Positions 22,644-32,701 of a stretch of DNA of 64,000 nucleotides are shown here, one piece after another. Within the stretch, counting starts at the first letter, position 1, and each line of letters opens with the position of its first letter. Made by a program: the position numbers and the translations under genes. Under the pieces are notes generated by a model, which saw only the letters and a list, made by a program, of their open reading frames with translations, made no database searches and was not told where the DNA came from. The stretch comes from Perilla frutescens (taxonomy: Eukaryota; Streptophyta; Magnoliopsida; Lamiales; Lamiaceae), in assembly GCA_026008535.1 (NCBI GenBank), contig BRKX01000001.1, forward strand, positions 74,226,317 through 74,290,316. Direction: 5' to 3'.

Positions 22644-24053
22644 TATGTGATTTCATTTTCCATTTCTATTTTTATTTTTAGAAAGTTAAAGTAGCTTGTA
22701 ATCCAATTAACGGTTGGGGCCTAATAATAATGAGCCCATTCTAGGAAGCAATAATTGTTATTGTATATATATACAAAGAATGAAATGATAACCTGAATTA
22801 TTCTCAACTTTAGAACTTCAACATTAATAATAAGTAATAATTTAAATAATAGTACACATATATAGTATGTTTGGATTAAAGCTAAAAGGTGTAATATCAA
22901 AATCATATATGTACTCGTACGAATAAGTACGATCTCGTCTTATTTCACTAATTTATATGCAATTTAAAAATGATTATTTAATGAACCTACGGTTGACACG
23001 TTAGTGTACCCGTACAATGATGCAATAATGCAACATGAGTTGTCAAGTGACGAGAGTTCACGTTAAATTGATTTATTGTTTTCATACATGAATATTAGAT
23101 TGAGTTGTCATATGCTACAATTAACTAATTCAACTAATTTTTTTAGGGAGAAAAATCACACGAAATGTATGGGAGAGTTTGGTCACGAAACATTTCAATT
23201 GCAACCACATGATTTAAAATCTCTAAAAACAATTTTGCATATTACGATTTTTTATTTATTTTGGTCCTTTTATTTTTACTTTGGATTTTATGATGCAGGC
23301 CCAATAATCTCGTTATAGGATTCATAGTTTTATGGGCCTAACGCAATTACCAAGGCCTTCCTCAAAAAAAAAAAAAAAAAAAAAAAAAAACTTTATTGAG
23401 AGAAATCACATAAGTGAAGAGATTTAAGAGCTTCTTAGAGAGAGAAATACAAAATATAGGTTATGATAGAGATTAGATTTTCAAATGAATGGGATAAAAA
23501 CACTTTTGAAATGTGTCTTGGTCATATTAACACTTAAAATTTAGTTTTTTCTTTATATTTTAAAATACAAGAATTTCACAAATATGCAATTTGTGTCCGA
23601 TGTTACCAATAACTGCTATGCAAATCGAAAATGCACAGATGTGGATTGTCATTAAGTTTTCCAGCCAAAAAACTTTCGTCCGATGGGCCCGACCTAGCCC
23701 AAGTCCACAAATCTTTCATTTTTATCGAGCTGGCCCGATAATGAGAATTTGAAATTGAAGTTGAAAACGAAACCAAACATTCTTAGTGTGCAAACTTTTT
23801 GGCTATCGCCTACGGACTATAGTGACACACAATATCTTCTTATGTTTTTTATTTAGTCGGGGATGGGAAATTGAAATTTGTACAAAAAACTCCCACTCTT
23901 AAAGAATGAATGAATATCAACTGAGCTACATGTTAGTGGTGCAAATTTTTCTTATGTTATTCCTAATAAAAAAGACTGTTTACTTCAAAAAGTATATATT
24001 TTAAAGAATTGACTAAAATAGTAATTTTGGGTACATGTTTGCATTTTTTTTAG
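22644..24053. other. AT-rich spacer with an A27 tract
   Basis: No gene recognised. An uninterrupted A run occupies 23364-23390. Small open frames here show no homology I recognise. Confidence 0.5.
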
Positions 24054-24056
24054 TAA

Positions 24057-24489
24057 GGGCTCGTTTGCTAGACAAGATAAGATAACGTATGATATCTGTG
24101 ACTAGGATGTCTTTAATATATTAGGTATCAATATGATATTTGCTTGAATGTATTAAAATATGTATAAAATATATACACATATAATCTACTGTTTGGTTGG
24201 AAGTATTAAAATTCTCATATAATTACAATTCCAAAAATACCCTCTTATATTAAGTAAGAGATAATTTATTATTAGACATTAATTAATATGGAGTGGAGCA
24301 ATTTAGTTCAATAATTATAATAATGATCTTATATATTACACATCCCACCTAGGAGGTGGTATACATAATTCTACTGAATCTTGCAAATCTTTGTTAGAAA
24401 TATTGGGCCTTACTTAATAAAGGACTTTGAGTTTTGAACCAAACAACCTATTAAGGTGTCGTAGCTATCAGCCCCTAGCAAACGAGCCC
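24057..24489. mobile_element. Tourist-type (PIF/Harbinger) MITE
   Basis: The 15-bp perfect terminal inverted repeats are GGGCTCGTTTGCTAG and CTAGCAAACGAGCCC. They are flanked by the 3-bp duplication TAA (24054-24056 and 24490-24492). It is 433 bp and non-coding. The 3-bp TAA target is typical of PIF/Harbinger elements. Confidence 0.85.
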
Positions 24490-24492
24490 TAA

Positions 24493-25115
24493 GGGAATGA
24501 GGGAAACTGAGAATTGAAAATTAAATTTGAGACTACTCCCTTACATACATTAGGTCCACTATTTTAGAATATTGATATCATATCGCATAATTGTAATTGT
24601 ATGAAAAAATTTTGGTTATAGATCTCAACGATATGTGTTAAGATTCCCTAAAAATTATAAATATGTATTAAATTCTTTCATTATTAGAAAAAAATCAAGA
24701 AAAGATGGCCTTACCCTTGATATACGATTTGGAAAAAAAATAATAATAAAATGCAGTTATCCAATTGATTCTTCTGATTATTTCATAAATTATAAATGTA
24801 CACAAATGTTGTTGGTTGTTACCTATTATCTCGACACATTAAATTATCTCAATAAAAAAAAACCCACGCATTAAATTCTTTCATTATCAGCGGAAAATCA
24901 TGATAAGATAATCTAGAAAAAGGAAAATAATCATCATCACATTCAACGATTCACAACCAAGAAATTGTTGACTTTTTCCATAAACACTTTTATTGACTTC
25001 ACATCTCATATTTCTCACTCTCACAACTGCTCCGTAGTTTTGCTGTGTTTGCTTTTCATTTCATTCAGAAACAAATTCGAATATCGAAGGAAAAGGAAAA
25101 AAAGAAAAAAGGAAA
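24493..25115 (+). other. Upstream region and leader of glycerol kinase
   Basis: AT-rich promoter region. The last 50 bases before the ATG are purine-rich (AAGGAAAAGGAAAAAAAG), as in many plant leaders. No certain TATA box. Confidence 0.5.
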
Positions 25116-25823
25116 ATGTCAGGGGAAGAAGTGTTTATTGGTTCAATTGATCAAGGCACAACCAGCACAAGATTCATAATCTTTGATCGTTCTGCTCAAT
25201 CTGTTGGATCCCACCAAGTTGAATTCACTCAGTTCTATCCACAATCAGGGTATCGATCAAACACATTACAATCCCTTTTCTTTTCTTTTCGATTGTTGAT
25301 ATGTAAAGATTTGATTTTTATTGGAAAATTTCTATGTGTCGAAAGAATGATTGCATCTGTCGTGTGTTTTGGAGTGTGAAAGATTGAATCTTTTTTGTGG
25401 GGTTTTCTGTACTGCAACTGTGTGATCAGTTATCCCATTGAATCTCTCTCTCTCTCTCTCTCTCTCTCATTGAATATTTGGAGTGTAAAGATTGAATCTT
25501 TTTGGTATTGCAACTGCGTGATTCTCTCTCTCTCTCTGCAACCGATATTTTGTTGTGGCTATTTGATTGGATATGTGACTGTGAGATGAATTGTTGTATT
25601 GGTAGATGGGTGGAGCATGATCCAAAGGAGATTCTTGAGAGTGTGAAGTTGTGTATTGCAAAAGCTGTTGACAAAGCCACTGCCGCAGGGCATAATGTTG
25701 ATAGTGGATTGAAAGCAATTGGTTTGACAAATCAGAGAGAAACCACTGTTGTTTGGAGCAAATCGACCGGTTTGCCTCTTTACAATGCTATTGTTTGGAT
25801 GGACGCCCGCACCAGCTCAATCT

Positions 25824-25861
<38 letters not shown>

Positions 25862-28067
25862 TGTCTTGGATGTTAATATATTGAGGGCCATTGAGATATG
25901 GAGTCAAGAACCAGCCTCACCCTTTTGTGATTTATTTGCTTTTTTGAACTATTGCCATGAATTTAATCTAATAGTTGACAGAATTTGATAGTAAAGAGTT
26001 GATTTATTTGCTTTTTTTTTTGAACTATTGCCATGAATTGTGATTTGATAGTATTTTTGCTTCTTTTGTTCATGCACGTATTCAATTCATTCAAACTGTA
26101 AGATTCTTGTTGCTGAGCTTGATATTTTTGTTCAGAAAATTGGAAAAGGAGTTGTCTGGGGGAAGAACACATTTTGTTGAGGCATGTGGTTTGCCAATAA
26201 GCACATATTTCAGTGCATTGAAACTGTTGTGGTTGATGGAAAACGTTGATCCGGTGAAGGAAGCCGTGAAGAAAGGAGATGCATTGTTCGGAACAATAGA
26301 CACTTGGTTGATTTGGAACATGACTGGAGGGAAAGAAGGCGGTTTACACATCACTGATGCCTCGAATGCTTCGAGAACTATGTTGATGAACCTAAAAACG
26401 CTCGAATGGGATAAAACCATTCTGAAGACTCTCGGGATTCCTGCAGAAATCTTACCTAAAATCGTTAGTAATGCTGAGATCATAGGTAATATTGGCAAAG
26501 GGTGGCCTGTTACAGGGATCCCGATTGCTGGATGCCTCGGTGATCAGCATGCCGCAATGGTGGGGCAAGCATGTCGGAAAGGTGAAGCTAAGAGCACCTA
26601 TGGAACGGGAGCGTTCATACTGTTGAACACGGGCGAGGAGATAATACAATCAAATCATGGTCTGCTGAGCACTCTGGCTTATAAGCTCGGGCCTAAAGCT
26701 CCAACCAACTATGCTTTAGAGGGCTCGATTGCCATTGCTGGTGCAGCCGTTCAGTGGCTGAGAGACGGCCTTGGCATAATCAAGAGTGCTAGTGAGATTG
26801 AGGAGTTGGCAATGCAGGTGGACTCGTCTGGAGGGGTCTATTTCGTGCCAGCTTTTAACGGACTCTTTGCCCCTTGGTGGCGTGATGATGCCAGAGGAGT
26901 CTGTATTGGCATCACAAGGTTTACAAACAAATCCCACATTGCTCGCGCTGTGCTTGAAAGCATGTGTTTTCAGGTTAAGGATGTCTTGGACTCGATGCAC
27001 AAGGATGCAGGCGAGAAGGGTGAAGTCAAGAACGAGAAGGGAGAGTTTCTACTCAGAGTGGATGGCGGTGCAACTGTAAACAACCTGCTAATGCAAATTC
27101 AGGTGCTGCTTTTTTTGCTCTTATCTAAATATGCTCTATGCTATGTCATACTATGCTATGCTATATAGTAATTCATGATAGTCGAGTTTCATTGGAGCGT
27201 TGCTCGTGCTTTCGTTTATCAGTTATACGAGCTTTAGACAGAGACACGTACACGAGCTGCATTTCCAGAACGATTCATCATTCATCATTCATCACACAAA
27301 ATCACATATGCTCTATGCTATGCCATACTATACTATACTACATAGTAACTCATGATAGTCGAGTTTCATTGGAGCGTTGCTCGTGTTTAAATGAGCTTAG
27401 ACATAGACACGTACACGAGCTACGTTGCCAGAACGATTCATCATTCATCAATCATCACACCAAATCACATATGCTCATACTACATAGTAACTCATGATAA
27501 TCGAGTTTTGTTGGAGCGTTTCTCGTGCTTTCGTTTATCAGCTAAACGAGCCTAGACATAGACACATACACGAGCTACATTGCCAGAACGATTCATCATT
27601 CATCAATCATCATACCAGTCACATATGCTCTATGCTATGCCATATTATACTACATAGTAACTCATGATAGTCTTGTTGGAGCGTTGCTCGTGCTTTCGTT
27701 TATCAGTTAAACGAGCTTAGACATAGACACACACACACGAGCTACATTGCCAGAACGATTCATCATTCACCATTCACCATTCATCAATCATCACACCAAA
27801 TCACATTTTTGTCATTTGCAGGCTGATGTGTTGGGCAATCCGGTAGTGAGGCCGGCTGACATAGAGACGACGGCCCTTGGAGCTGCCTACGCTGCTGGAC
27901 TAGCCGTTGGCGTTTGGACTGAGGACCAGATATTTTCTTCGGGCGAAAAGATGAAGAAGGACACCACATTCCATCCCGCTATAGACGAAGAACTGAGGAA
28001 GAAGAAGGTCGATTCCTGGTGCAAAGCTGTTACCAGAACCTTCGACTTGGCTGATCTTTCGCTGTAA
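25116..28067 (+). CDS. GLI1: Glycerol kinase (NHO1/GLI1 type), 4 exons
   Basis: Exons: 25116-25249, 25606-25827, 26136-27102, 27822-28067. Together 1569 bases encode 522 residues, ending FDLADLSL. The enzyme phosphorylates glycerol with ATP to sn-glycerol 3-phosphate in the cytosol. In Arabidopsis it is also needed for nonhost resistance (NHO1) and stress tolerance. FGGY-kinase hallmarks: phosphate loop GSIDQGTTSTRFIIFD (residues 8-23), GLTNQRETTVVW, catalytic-region WMDARTSSICR, FGTIDTWLIWNMTGG, AGCLGDQHAAMVGQ, STYGTGAFILLNTG, ALEGSIAIAGAAVQWLRD, and DGGATVNNLLMQIQ joined across intron 3 to ADVLGNPVVRP. Junction phases agree throughout. Length equals the Arabidopsis protein. A (CT)n tract sits in intron 1, and another begins at the donor of intron 2. 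Intron 3 holds a 4-copy tandem repeat. Coding sequence looks intact. Confidence 0.96.
25443..25468. repeat. (TC)n microsatellite in glycerol kinase intron 1
   Basis: A 26-base TC run. A second shorter run lies at about 25522-25537. Confidence 0.9.
25829..25857 (+). repeat. (TC)n microsatellite starting at the intron 2 splice donor
   Basis: The exon ends CTGCAG and the intron starts GTCTCTCTC, so the donor itself is the first base pair of the repeat. Confidence 0.9.
27120..27815 (+). repeat. Four-copy minisatellite (about 160-178 bp unit) in glycerol kinase intron 3
   Basis: Units begin at ATATGCTC near 27128, 27306, 27468 and 27624. Each carries TAGTAACTCATGATAGTCGA, TTGGAGCGTTGCTCGTG, TTTCGTTTATCAG, ACGAGCTACATTGCCAGAAC and CATTCATCAATCATCACAC in the same order, with small indels. 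The array fills almost the whole 719-bp intron. Apparent ORFs across it are artefacts. Confidence 0.9.
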
Positions 28068-28465
28068 CTACAATCTTTCAACGAATTTGCAGATTTCCTA
28101 GGTTTTTCGACGACTGCAATAAGACTCTTGGATTCGATTCCCTCATGTCTCAGTCCTTGAAGCTGATCAAAATTTAGAATTTGTGAATAATCATTTATCT
28201 ATATTAACTCTACCGATATGCAGAAATATAGAATTGATGGATCTTCTTTGAGTTGAGTAAGTTCAATACTCTCTTTTAGTAACAAAAACTCATATCATCA
28301 TTATATAAATATATCTGAGAAGAATGTATGTTCTTGTACTTCCATTTTTGTTAGGGATAATTTTACTTTCGAAGAAAATTTACGAAAATTTACGAGAATT
28401 GTCGATTTAGGATTTGAAACATAGGTTAATAATTAATCCACCGTGACTTAAAAAGACGGCAATTG
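28068..28465. other. 3' flank of glycerol kinase
   Basis: The likely 3' UTR is followed by AT-rich sequence. No coding signal. Confidence 0.5.
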
Positions 28466-28468
28466 TTA

Positions 28469-28722
28469 CTCCCACCGTCCTATTTATATAGACGGATTGA
28501 ATTTTTCAATAGGATTAAGAAATGATTGGAAAATGCAATTAAACAAGTAGATTTCCTAATATGATCGTATCTATTTCTTTGACAGTTAATTAATATTTAA
28601 TGTAAATATATTAAATAGGTGTATATAACTATATATTAGTAAATTAATTAAATATTTATGGAAACTAGCCTATATATTGGGATATCCAAAAAAGGAAAAC
28701 CAGTCTATATGAATGATAGGAT
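28469..28722. mobile_element. Stowaway-like MITE
   Basis: The left end CTCCCACCGTCCTATTTATA and right end TATGAATGATAGGATGGAC are inverted around about 215 bp. Confidence 0.6.
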
Positions 28723-28739
28723 GGACTATAATGAATCCA

Positions 28740-28969
28740 TGAGAACTATTGATCAAGAACCCAAAAAATTACGTATTTTTTTTTAATTTTAAAATTATTT
28801 TGAATAAATTATCTATTAAATTTAAAATATAGTTAATAAATTTATTTTTCGTTGAAAATTAATGTAAAAATAGTTTTAAAAAATAAAAAGAATTAAAATG
28901 GATGTTTTTTGAAGGCTTGAATCTTGATTGATAAATTTCATGGTTCAAAATTTGAATTGATAAATAATA
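28740..28969. mobile_element. Fold-back MITE fragment, copy 3 of the 1.65-kb family
   Basis: It shares ACCCAAAAAATTACGTATTT, TTTCGTTGAAAATTAAT, TTAAAAAATAAAAAGAA and TGATTGATAAATTTCATGG with the copies near 1.7-2.0 kb and 22.0-22.3 kb. The outer arm is truncated. Confidence 0.5.
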
Positions 28970-29225
28970 CTCCCTCAATTTCATATTTATTGTTGTTTTA
29001 GCTTTTACAAGAAAAATTAAAAATTGTGACAAATTTACCCTCTACCTATTAAGTTATATTTTCCTAATATAACTTAATTTCTCTCGCATTGTAATCTACA
29101 TGCCAAATTATATGATATTTAATAGGGGTAAAAATAGGAGGAAAAATGTTGAAAATTGTGAAACATCAAATAATTTGAAACAAAATTTAGACCCTAAAAT
29201 ATCAATTAATATGAAATCGAGGGGG
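28970..29225. mobile_element. Stowaway MITE abutting the previous element
   Basis: The left end TA-CTCCCTCAATTTCATATTTA and right end TTAATATGAAATCGAGGG are inverted. It starts exactly where the preceding fold-back element breaks off. Confidence 0.65.
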
Positions 29226-30156
29226 TTATCTTTTGCATCCTTAATTAATAAACTCCAAAAAATTACAATCATACATTGTCAATTGTGATAATGCCAAACT
29301 TCAATTCCCCACGAGGGGAATGATCATGATTTTATCTCTATTTTAATTTCCACCTACTATAGATAAAAATCACATTATTCTAGCTAGCCCTTTTGAAGTG
29401 TAGGTGGTGAACTTTTAATTAGGGATCATGAGTTTGAATTTTAGTAACGTTTTGAAATTGTCGTATATGACTTTTTTTTTTTTTCGTGCGTTTCTTCTAT
29501 GCCATTTGCACACACAACATTTTTCTTAATCCGTCCTGAAAAAATCAAGTTGGCCCGATCCGAAACTACACATTGGCAAGATGGGTCGGCCCGACCTCGT
29601 CAGTTTGACGGCTCTAATTGCATGCATGTTTCACTCTTTTTATAATCATAAAAATTAATACAAATTTTCAAATTTGATTATTTGACATAATTCTTATTTA
29701 TAAATGGACTCTTTCATAGAAGAAAGCTAGATCACAAATGTCATAATTCACTCCATATATAGTCATCAACAACAATTTTATCTCCTATTCTTGCACTATA
29801 CACAAATAGTCAAATAGATAGGTATAAGTACAACCATGCACATTAAAAATATATATATTTATTTATACATAAAACATATACTATATTTTTGTCGGAATGT
29901 TTAATTTTAATGCCTCATATGCATATAATTAACACCATATTAATTAAAGTGCATGTGAAAAATAATATACGAGAAAGAGAAACCCTTAATTCAAACATTA
30001 ATGAAGACACTCAAAAGATATAAATAATTTAAAAATAATAATTAAATCATCGTTTAAATTAAAAAAAAAATATGAATAAATAGGGGTGAAATATGCATAC
30101 AAACCATCGTCTCCACTCTCCATAAAGAACACAGTCTCTCTCTCTCTCTCTCTTCA
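29226..30156. other. Spacer and VQ-gene upstream region
   Basis: AT-rich. A short GC-richer patch at 29520-29610 (GGCCCGATCC, GGTCGGCCCGACC) resembles the repeat unit of the 54-55 kb array. The leader just before the VQ start has a (TC)n tract at 30135-30153. A weak TATA-like AATAAATA lies near 30074. Confidence 0.45.
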
Positions 30157-30699
30157 ATGGCGGCTGCTTCTTCTCCCAACAATTCTTCCAACACACCAAC
30201 AATCCACTCCTTCTCAAACGGGTTCGACCCGGACACCACCTTCGTCCAAGCCGACCCGGAAAACTTCCGGGCCATCGTCCAAAGACTAACCGGCGCAGGC
30301 ACCGGCACTCCAAGCTCCGGCGAGAACGGCCACCGCAGGCCCGCCTTCAACCTCCACAAGAGAAGGCCGACTGCAAGAAAACTGGAGATGATCAAGCTCC
30401 ACAACGACAATGGCGGGAGCGGCGCCACCGCCGCATTGCACTCTCTCTCTCTCTCTGCAAGAAGCCACCGGAGCTCCCTCGGAGAGCACACGGTCGTGTA
30501 CTCGCCGGTTTCTCCGCTAGAGTATGAGGCGGCGCGCGGGAGTCCCGCAGCTTCGACGACGACGGAGGAGGAAGAGAGGGCCATCGCGGCAAAGGGGTTT
30601 TATTTTCACCGGAGCCCGATCAACACTCCGGCGGGATCCGACCCGCCGGAGCTCTTGCAACTGTTTCCGCTCTATTCACATAGAGAGAACTATGATTAA
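30157..30699 (+). CDS. VQ-motif transcriptional cofactor, intronless
   Basis: The protein has 180 residues, with the VQ core FRAIVQRLTG at 37-46, fitting FxxxVQxLTG exactly. VQ proteins bind WRKY transcription factors in the nucleus and tune defence and development. A basic patch, HKRRPTARK, follows the motif at about residue 68. Several Ser-Pro/Thr-Pro sites (YSPVSP, RGSPAAS, HRSPINTP) and the C-terminal LLQLFPLYS match the MAPK-phosphorylated VQ subgroup (MVQ type, with VQ4, VQ11, VQ13, VQ19, VQ31 and VQ33). Exact orthology cannot be assigned by eye. The start is the first ATG after the CT-rich leader and gives the usual MAAASSP opening. The gene is GC-rich against a very AT-rich background. 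A within-coding (CT)n stretch encodes SLSLSA at about residues 95-100. Confidence 0.9.
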   Translation: MAAASSPNNSSNTPTIHSFSNGFDPDTTFVQADPENFRAIVQRLTGAGTGTPSSGENGHRRPAFNLHKRRPTARKLEMIKLHNDNGGSGATAALHSLSLSARSHRSSLGEHTVVYSPVSPLEYEAARGSPAASTTTEEEERAIAAKGFYFHRSPINTPAGSDPPELLQLFPLYSHRENYD

Positions 30700-32701
30700 C
30701 AATCATTTTAAGTGGTTAATTATAATTATTTTTGTTGGTTTAGTTAATTAATTAAATCGTTGGTATTAATTAGTGAATTAAATATGAATTGGTTATGTTC
30801 TTTATTGTGTTGCAATTTATTTTATTTGGGCTTCATGGTAACAAAATAAAAATAAAAATTGATTGTGTTAATTTAATTTGTTATATTAGTCATTTTTTTT
30901 AAAAGTTGATATTTCGGTCCATGAATTGATAATTTTTCTTATAAAAGTTACATATACATATAATAAATATGTATTTATATAGGTTCTATGTTCTTTATTT
31001 TGTTGTATTTTATATTTTATTCGTTTCTTTAATAATAATCAACATACTAATATATAATTTTAGTAATTACGTGCAACACTAAATAAAGAGTTTTTTCTTT
31101 CTTTTTTTTTTTTTCTTCTTCTCATAATTAGGGCGACAAGAATGAATTATATCATTGTTTAATATATCGTAAATTACATAATAGAGCCAAAAATATTTTA
31201 TAGGTTTCACTCCCTTGATTTAAATATAATATGTGATCGCAATTTAATAAATCATGTACTCAGATCGATGATGTGATGGTGCCATATAATAAGTCGCGAC
31301 ATATATATACCTATAATTTATTATAAAATTGTGGGACAACCTATATTTTTTTCAATACATATGTCATAGAAATTGCAAATAAATAAATAAAATGAAATGA
31401 AAACTCGATATAGAAGTATTTAATTATTTGGGATCTATACGATAGTTGCAGTGTCGGCTTTTAATTCGAATGCAGAGTTTAAACTTTCAAAATCATTTGA
31501 AAATCTCTCCAATTTTAGTGCAGCAAGCAAGGAATGTCTGAATATGGATAAGACACCATTTATTTTAAGGAATGGACCACTATAATGTAATAAATTCATG
31601 GGGTTAGATTTTCAACTAAATTTCTTAATTTTTTCTTTCTATCTTTTTTAATGTAAATAACAATTATTTACAGAAATCTCTATTAATCATTATGCATTAT
31701 GAGTTTGAGTTCTCTGTTATTTAAAACGTATTTCATTAGCATATGTTACATGTAAAGTATTTAACATATATATTAGTCTTGTCATTTCAATTGATCATCA
31801 TATACTCAAAAAAGTAAATAATGAAACTATTTTTAAGTAAAAATTCTCGAGTTAAATTTCAGCAATATACATTTATTTATGTATTATAGCTAGCAGCCTA
31901 GCCTGTGTCAATCAAAATAAATTTCAATTTTTTTGGTTTTTTAGAAGTCAATTTTTTTGCTATTAATGTTGTTATGGCAAGCAAATTGTAGCTAGCTTTT
32001 AACTTGGTCAGAATAGGTATGAATCATCATCTATTACATTCTCTATTTTCAAAATTTTATTAGTTTTTTTTTTAAAAAATATCTTCAATATACTTTATAT
32101 CTTTAGAGTGCAGAATCATTACTTAAAAGATTAAATAATAATTAAATTATTTGGTATATCAATTTATCAAATAGTTGCATACTAAAATTGCTATCATAAA
32201 TAGAGTGAAATTACTCGAAATCTCTTCTGAAAATAAATTACTTTGGATGTCAAAATCAACACTGTTTTAGTGAAATAGGTAAATTGTAATTTCTTTTTCC
32301 TTTTAATTTGTGTGAAAATAAAACGAAACTCATCCATCATTCGGTAAAATTTATGATTGTCATGTACTAAATTCGATAAATTACAAATTTGGATGCACTA
32401 TAATCTACCATTCTGAAAATTAAATATTTCACAAATAAAACTACAAACCTGCAACTTAACTAATAAAAATATAAATACATTTTAACCATAGCAATTTAAT
32501 TAAGATGTATTCTTTTCAGAGAGGGAAAAAAAACACTAGGCAAAGCGTTAGGCAGGGGTTTAACAACCAGGCTAAAACCCCAGAAAGAAGGGCAAAATAT
32601 TCTTTATTAATATTCTAATGAACAAAGAATAATAGCCTATATATAAACCTATTTAAAAAAAATATTACCTCTACAAAAAAATGAATGTGCAGTGAAAAAT
32701 A
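30700..32701. other. AT-rich spacer
   Basis: 3' UTR of the VQ gene on the left and 3' flank of the RICESLEEPER-like gene on the right. No element ends or exons recognised. Confidence 0.5.

Noticed and set aside
27138..27497. 119-codon ORF inside glycerol kinase
   Set aside because: It translates the intron 3 minisatellite. The kinase frame splices across it.
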